Source: Armatimonadota bacterium (lineage in GTDB: Bacteria > Armatimonadota > UBA5829). From it: DNA of 56,661 nucleotides. The stretch is from positions 1 to 56,661 of the forward strand of contig JBDKUO010000059.1 in assembly GCA_039679645.1 (NCBI GenBank), read 5' to 3'. The position numbers and the translations under genes were made by a program. Shown one piece after another: positions 52,888-56,661 of this stretch. The notes below the pieces were generated by a model that was not told the DNA's origin, did not search any database, and saw only the letters and a program-made list of their open reading frames with translations. Each line of letters begins with the position of its first letter. The first letter of the stretch is position 1.

Positions 52888-53784
52888 GTGACGGTTGCCG
52901 ACAAGGCCGCTGGAATAAACAGGCCTTTTCGCAGAAACCTATTATCTGGACTATTCGGGCTTGCGGCTGCGTGCGCATTCGTTGCCATAGTGTTGAGCTG
53001 CCGGGATAGTCTTAACCCATTACTCCTGGTGCTAACTATCTATGTCTTCCCTCTTCCCGGGGCTATCGGCATAGCGACAGGCTTGGTCGCGCCTCGCAAA
53101 GCAATCGTTTGGGCCCCATTCTGGTCGTGCATCATTACGGCTCTTGCAATGGCGCTTCTCTCAGGTCAAATAAGCGACATCGGAGTCGAGCTTTCGACCT
53201 GGAAAATAGCATTTATGGCGCTTGGGATCATTTTGGCAGGACTCGGAGGACTTGTGGGAGAACAAGCCAGTAAGCGCAGGTTTGTAGTGCAAACAGCCGT
53301 TTTGATGGCGCTTATCTGCCTGGTCATGGCTCTTGGCATACGCTGGTCGTCTGCTCAGCACGAGCTTTTTTCTGAAAAAACCGGACTTCCGCAAATCGTT
53401 GCGATTCTCAATAGAGACTACATCGAAGCACCGCTCAATCTGAGCTGGACTTTCCAGCATGACATCAAAATGGACGAGTATGTCCTCAAAACGCGATTGC
53501 ACGGCAAGATGCTTCGTGTAATGGCTAGCACTAAAGAAACAAAAATACTCGGGGTTGTATATGAGCTGGATGGCAGTGGGCAGAACATCAAGGACTGCGA
53601 TGAAGCAAGAGCTTACCTAAAGCAGTGTGGTTTTAGAGACAAACTATTAGCCAGTCTCTCTAAACAAAATGGAGCAAGGGACCTCTGGTACGCAAGCCTT
53701 GAAAACACACGACTCACACTCTCAAACACAGGCGATGTCAAACTGGAAGCGTTCCAGGAGCCTGTAGACCGACTCCCGAAATGA
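52888..53784 (+). CDS. Multi-pass membrane protein with soluble C-terminal domain
   Basis: 298 residues from GTG 52888, seven bases after AAGGAG; in-frame ATGs further upstream (52843, 52861) would add a Cys-rich piece (MCGICG) lacking a good site. About five membrane helices (about 17-37, 44-70, 77-97, 107-125, 133-150) precede a C-terminal soluble domain of about 140 residues (LNRDYIEAPLNLSWTF, then LHGKMLRVMASTKETKILGV). I do not recognise the family. Confidence 0.7.
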   Translation: MTVADKAAGINRPFRRNLLSGLFGLAAACAFVAIVLSCRDSLNPLLLVLTIYVFPLPGAIGIATGLVAPRKAIVWAPFWSCIITALAMALLSGQISDIGVELSTWKIAFMALGIILAGLGGLVGEQASKRRFVVQTAVLMALICLVMALGIRWSSAQHELFSEKTGLPQIVAILNRDYIEAPLNLSWTFQHDIKMDEYVLKTRLHGKMLRVMASTKETKILGVVYELDGSGQNIKDCDEARAYLKQCGFRDKLLASLSKQNGARDLWYASLENTRLTLSNTGDVKLEAFQEPVDRLPK

Positions 53785-53823
53785 CATTAATCAACTTTCT
53801 TTAAGACCTCGGAGGAAATTTGT

Positions 53824-54936
53824 ATGAATAACCGTATTCCTGTAATTATTCTCGCCGCACTTGTTTTAATGGCAATTGTATACCGCATTGTCAATCCTCC
53901 GCTGCCGCCTACTCCGGGGCCAAAAGGCAATATCCCAACCTGGGTCAGTATGAGCAAAGTGGGCGAGATGGGACCATGGCAGGTCAGCCCATCAGGAAAG
54001 ATGTGGGCGGGCGCGTGGAATGAGACAGGCAAAGACGGCAAGATGCGCTCCGCAATACGAGTCATCAACTTCGAGAAACCAAGCGCAAGTGAATATAATG
54101 TTGAGGACAACGCCAGAATAGAAAGCTTGAGCTGGGGCGACAACAAAACTATATATGCCCTGGCAACAAACAGCGACAGCAAAATTATAAGCATAAAGAT
54201 AAGCGGCGATACTCTCAGCGTCGGCAAATCAGTCAAAACGGACATCACTCGGGCGCCGGTATGGCCCGCCAAATCCGACATGTTTGTTGCGACCAAGAGT
54301 AATGTCGCATCAGCATGCTCGGCTGACGGAAAGACAATCGGCAAGGAAGTAACTCTGCCTGTTGACAAGGATACCGAGTATGGCACGGCAGGCGCAATCA
54401 GCGCAGGCGGCAGTCTGTTTGTGATATCGACGACAAAGGACAAGACCGGCAGCAGCCAGTCATTCTTCCTCGGCGACACAGCAGATGGGACAGCCAAGCA
54501 TATATTCGACTCAAAAGAGCTGCCGGGACGAGTGGAAGGAATATGGGTCTCGCCGAAGAGTATCCTGATAATTTGCTCCGAGCGCGACAAGTTCGACAGA
54601 GTGGTGTATGACACTGCCTCCGGGAAAGTGCAAACGCTCAAGGTCGAACAGAAGCAGGATATGTCAGTCTGGCCGGAAGCGCCTAAGAAAATGATGTTCG
54701 TCTCCTATTCGGCAGGCTATGGGCTTGAACTCGCCGACGGCAGGACAAAAAAACTGTTCGGTTTCGAGAACTTGAAGAGATCGGACGAATCTTGGCGATC
54801 AGAGGTCCAGGGCGGACGGCTCTACCCACGCAAAGACGGCAGCTATACCAGTGTGTCATTCGCGGCAGGCGCTATAGATATCAGGACCATCGCAAAAGAC
54901 GGTTCCAAGGGCGATAATATCCTACCTAGAATGTAA
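53824..54936 (+). CDS. Membrane-anchored beta-propeller-like protein
   Basis: 370 residues. An N-terminal helix (about 5-20, PVIILAALVLMAIVY) anchors or exports it, followed by a Pro-rich linker. The remainder has repeating four-strand units with Trp/Asp-rich turns (WQVSPSGKMWAGAWNET, IESLSWGDNKTIYALATN), consistent with a WD40/TolB-like propeller, though no repeat is exact. GGAGGAAA precedes ATG 53824 by a suitable distance. It may act with the membrane protein just upstream (39-base gap). Function unknown. Confidence 0.65.
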   Translation: MNNRIPVIILAALVLMAIVYRIVNPPLPPTPGPKGNIPTWVSMSKVGEMGPWQVSPSGKMWAGAWNETGKDGKMRSAIRVINFEKPSASEYNVEDNARIESLSWGDNKTIYALATNSDSKIISIKISGDTLSVGKSVKTDITRAPVWPAKSDMFVATKSNVASACSADGKTIGKEVTLPVDKDTEYGTAGAISAGGSLFVISTTKDKTGSSQSFFLGDTADGTAKHIFDSKELPGRVEGIWVSPKSILIICSERDKFDRVVYDTASGKVQTLKVEQKQDMSVWPEAPKKMMFVSYSAGYGLELADGRTKKLFGFENLKRSDESWRSEVQGGRLYPRKDGSYTSVSFAAGAIDIRTIAKDGSKGDNILPRM

Positions 54937-54955
54937 TTGGCTTGATAGTTGATAT

Positions 54956-54987
54956 GGTCGGGGGTATTCTTGCCCCCCGACCTTTTT
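54956..54987 (+). terminator. Rho-independent terminator
   Basis: GGTCGGGGG and CCCCCGACC form a strong stem around TATTCTTGC, followed by TTTTTATT. It ends the propeller-like gene and lies seven bases from the stop of the convergent gene. Confidence 0.9.
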
Positions 54988-54993
54988 ATTACT

Positions 54994-56445
54994 TTATCTG
55001 GAATTATAAAAAACCAGAGGCACTAGCCCGATAGTCGGGCGGCCCGGGGCTATTATTTCAAGTATCCCACGCGTGGTCGCCTCCGTAACCGATTCGGCCG
55101 TAATCTCTACATCAATTTCCTGCTTGGGCGGCCAATGGGTAATATAGGTATGGCTCCTAAGTCCGGTGGATGCGCTCCAACCCTCCGGCAAATGCCAGAC
55201 AAGCTCCATATGACGCGAATCGGGCATTTGATTTATAAGAGTCACTTTCATCGGCAACGGCACGCCTGCCCTAATCTCCGGCACTCCGAGATAGTCCACG
55301 ATCACCTTTGTGTGCACGAAGTCATACTCCACCGCATACGGCGACTTTTCCCATATATCGCGGGCAACTTGACCCTCATCCAGCTTCAATTCACTGATGC
55401 ACGAGGTCTCAGATTGGCCGTCAACTATCTCTACCTTTCCTTTATAGGCGTGTATCGAATGCTCGACCTCTGCCATTACCTGTTTCGTCAACTCATCGAG
55501 TGTGCCGGGAAAGACACGGTCCGCGCATGAGCCCTTGTCAATAGCTATTGTGACGATCCGGTCGCCGATCGGTTCAGACCACTCCTTTGGAATAGCATTT
55601 CTGCCCATTATGATACCCAGGGTCGCGCCCAGGGTCGCGCCGGTGCAGTCCGTATCATCACCGCAGTTGACTGCCGTGCAGATCGACTTGCCGAAGTCCC
55701 CTTCGCCATACATCCAGCCGATGATCACGAAGGCCACATTGGCCGGAGCCTGGAACCATCCGAGATCGGCGCTGTCGTCTACTACCGCTTTCCGGGCTTC
55801 TTTCCAATCCAAGCCTTTTTTATATGAGTCGAGCACGATATTTATACTCTTTGCAACCCTGCAGTCTTTAGGAATCTTGGAAAGGCCGATCTTTATGAGC
55901 TCGTCCCTGTCACCGATTACAAAAGCGGCGCTCTGCACTGCCGCTGTAAAGAGAGCCGCGTATGTGCCCTCGCCGCCGCCATGGTCCACGCATGCATCCT
56001 CATATGCATGTCTTATCGCAATATCCGGGCAGCCCGGAGCAAGGCATGCCCATATCTCCGAGCGAATCCATGCGCCGTTTGAGTTTCTCCAAAGCTCGTT
56101 GTAGCACTCACCCGAAAGCGGCGGGATCAATCCTGCGCGCATATTGGACTTGCAGATGCCGTATTCGTTCCAGTGAGGAGGAATAAAATTGAGCCAGTAT
56201 TCGCCCAGGACCTTTGCGCTCACGTCAAGCGGCCTTCTGTCCTGGACGGCTCGCAGCCAGATGAGCTGGAGATCGAGATCGTCATTAGGAAGCGGCTCAC
56301 CAGAAGCATTTTTATAGCCATGAACATCCTGCATATCGGTGCAGCATTCATACGGCATACCAAGCGTGCCGCCTATGCTCTTGCCGAGCCAGCAGCCATA
56401 GATCTTATCACGCAGTTCGTCACGGTTGATCTTTACTGTCGACAT
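54994..56445 (-). CDS. ADP-ribosylglycohydrolase-like protein with C-terminal beta domain
   Basis: 483 residues. The ARH fold is indicated by KIYGCWLGKSIGGTLGM at the start, the first metal motif Asp55-Asp56-x-Asp58 (NDDLDLQ, where the classical family has TDDT) and the second, Asp263-Asp264-Thr265-Asp266 (CGDDTDCTGATLGATLGI). Such enzymes remove ADP-ribose from proteins or nucleotides; relatives act on other substrates. The last about 120 residues (from VDYLGVPEIRAG) form a beta-sandwich, as in NPCBM-associated domains. No signal peptide. ATG 56445 is the start; it faces away from the hairpin array. Confidence 0.85.
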   Translation of the reverse strand: MSTVKINRDELRDKIYGCWLGKSIGGTLGMPYECCTDMQDVHGYKNASGEPLPNDDLDLQLIWLRAVQDRRPLDVSAKVLGEYWLNFIPPHWNEYGICKSNMRAGLIPPLSGECYNELWRNSNGAWIRSEIWACLAPGCPDIAIRHAYEDACVDHGGGEGTYAALFTAAVQSAAFVIGDRDELIKIGLSKIPKDCRVAKSINIVLDSYKKGLDWKEARKAVVDDSADLGWFQAPANVAFVIIGWMYGEGDFGKSICTAVNCGDDTDCTGATLGATLGIIMGRNAIPKEWSEPIGDRIVTIAIDKGSCADRVFPGTLDELTKQVMAEVEHSIHAYKGKVEIVDGQSETSCISELKLDEGQVARDIWEKSPYAVEYDFVHTKVIVDYLGVPEIRAGVPLPMKVTLINQMPDSRHMELVWHLPEGWSASTGLRSHTYITHWPPKQEIDVEITAESVTEATTRGILEIIAPGRPTIGLVPLVFYNSR

Positions 56446-56510
56446 ATATAACCTCTCATTATTGCTTTGCCAGGGCTAACGCACGAGTTACAAAAACATG
56501 AACGCCTGAT

Positions 56511-56639
56511 AGGTGACGATCTCCGAATCGTCACCTTAATGCCGAATCGGGGTCTCCGAACCCCGTAACCTTTGCTGGAATAGCCGGATTCGGAGATCCG
56601 GCACTGGTTCTTGGGTAAGGATTCGGAGATCCTTACCCA
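56511..56639. repeat. Array of four hairpins with identical loop and different stems
   Basis: H1 56511-56536: AGGTGACGAT-CTCCGA-ATCGTCACCT. H2 56548-56565: CGGGGT-CTCCGA-ACCCCG. H3 56583-56602: GCCGGAT-TCGGAG-ATCCGGC. H4 56612-56639: TGGGTAAGGAT-TCGGAG-ATCCTTACCCA. TCGGAG is the reverse complement of CTCCGA, so on one strand or the other every loop is CTCCGA closed by T-A. Stems are 6 to 11 bp, all perfect and all different. No gene is seen from 56446 to the window end. Confidence 0.9.
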
Positions 56640-56661
56640 TCATACGAGTGATGTGTTTGAA

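Noticed and set aside
56511-56639. Tandem rho-independent terminators
   Set aside because: None of the four hairpins has a T-run on either strand, and four in a row with the same loop is not a termination pattern.

Overview
The window is a chromosomal segment of a free-living, uncultivated-type bacterium with moderate GC (about half by eye). I see no rRNA, tRNA, CRISPR array, phage block or transposase. The lineage cannot be fixed from sequence alone. A membrane PIN-TRAM (YacL-type) gene beside ispD-ispF, Rex, a DUF4446 protein, a HAIR-type operator before clpB, an orphan fliG and many secreted repeat-rich proteins fit a Terrabacteria-like lineage, with Armatimonadota my weak first guess (inference).

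Left part (1-15.8 kb): the ATP synthase epsilon subunit and a secreted transglutaminase precede nuoA-nuoB-nuoC-nuoD. A HepT/MntA-type toxin-antitoxin pair plus a small membrane protein sit inside the nuo operon, between nuoB and nuoC. Then come the PIN-TRAM protein, an IspD-IspF fusion, two small minus-strand unknowns, a 1109-residue secreted FG-GAP protein with a structured leader, a 46-residue zinc-ribbon-like protein too short for ordinary gene lists, a TPR protein, gltX and trxA.

Middle (16-30.6 kb): a minus-strand export cassette (HlyD-type adaptor, ABC ATPase, FtsX/MacB-type permease, membrane C39-like peptidase) is followed by a secreted STN-like protein, then a sigma / anti-sigma / 1116-residue surface protein operon, facing away from a PadR regulator and a HAAS-type membrane protein.

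Right part (30.6-56.6 kb): clpB with a HAIR-like operator over its promoter; an operon of a PtsI-like protein without an evident catalytic histidine, a 2-hydroxyacid dehydrogenase and a GH36 alpha-galactosidase; an esterase; rex with a candidate autoregulatory site; a serpin between two secreted unknowns; a FlgO/CsgG-like protein; a GNAT; a GT39-type glycosyltransferase with an MsbA-like exporter; alkaline phosphatase; DUF4446; a second sigma factor with an anti-sigma whose extracytoplasmic end looks like a secretin N-domain; orphan fliG; two extracytoplasmic unknowns; and an ADP-ribosylglycohydrolase-like protein.

The most unusual signals are between genes: (i) hairpins with different stems but an identical six-base loop (CTCCGA/TCGGAG) at the right end, with another hairpin cluster near 47.8 kb; (ii) a dispersed element ending in GTCATTCCGAG/CTCGGAATGAC (four copies or remnants); (iii) arrays of 7- or 8-base units in many spacers. 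Known-looking regulatory signals (HAIR, Rex site, sigma-A promoters, terminators) are recorded with positions.
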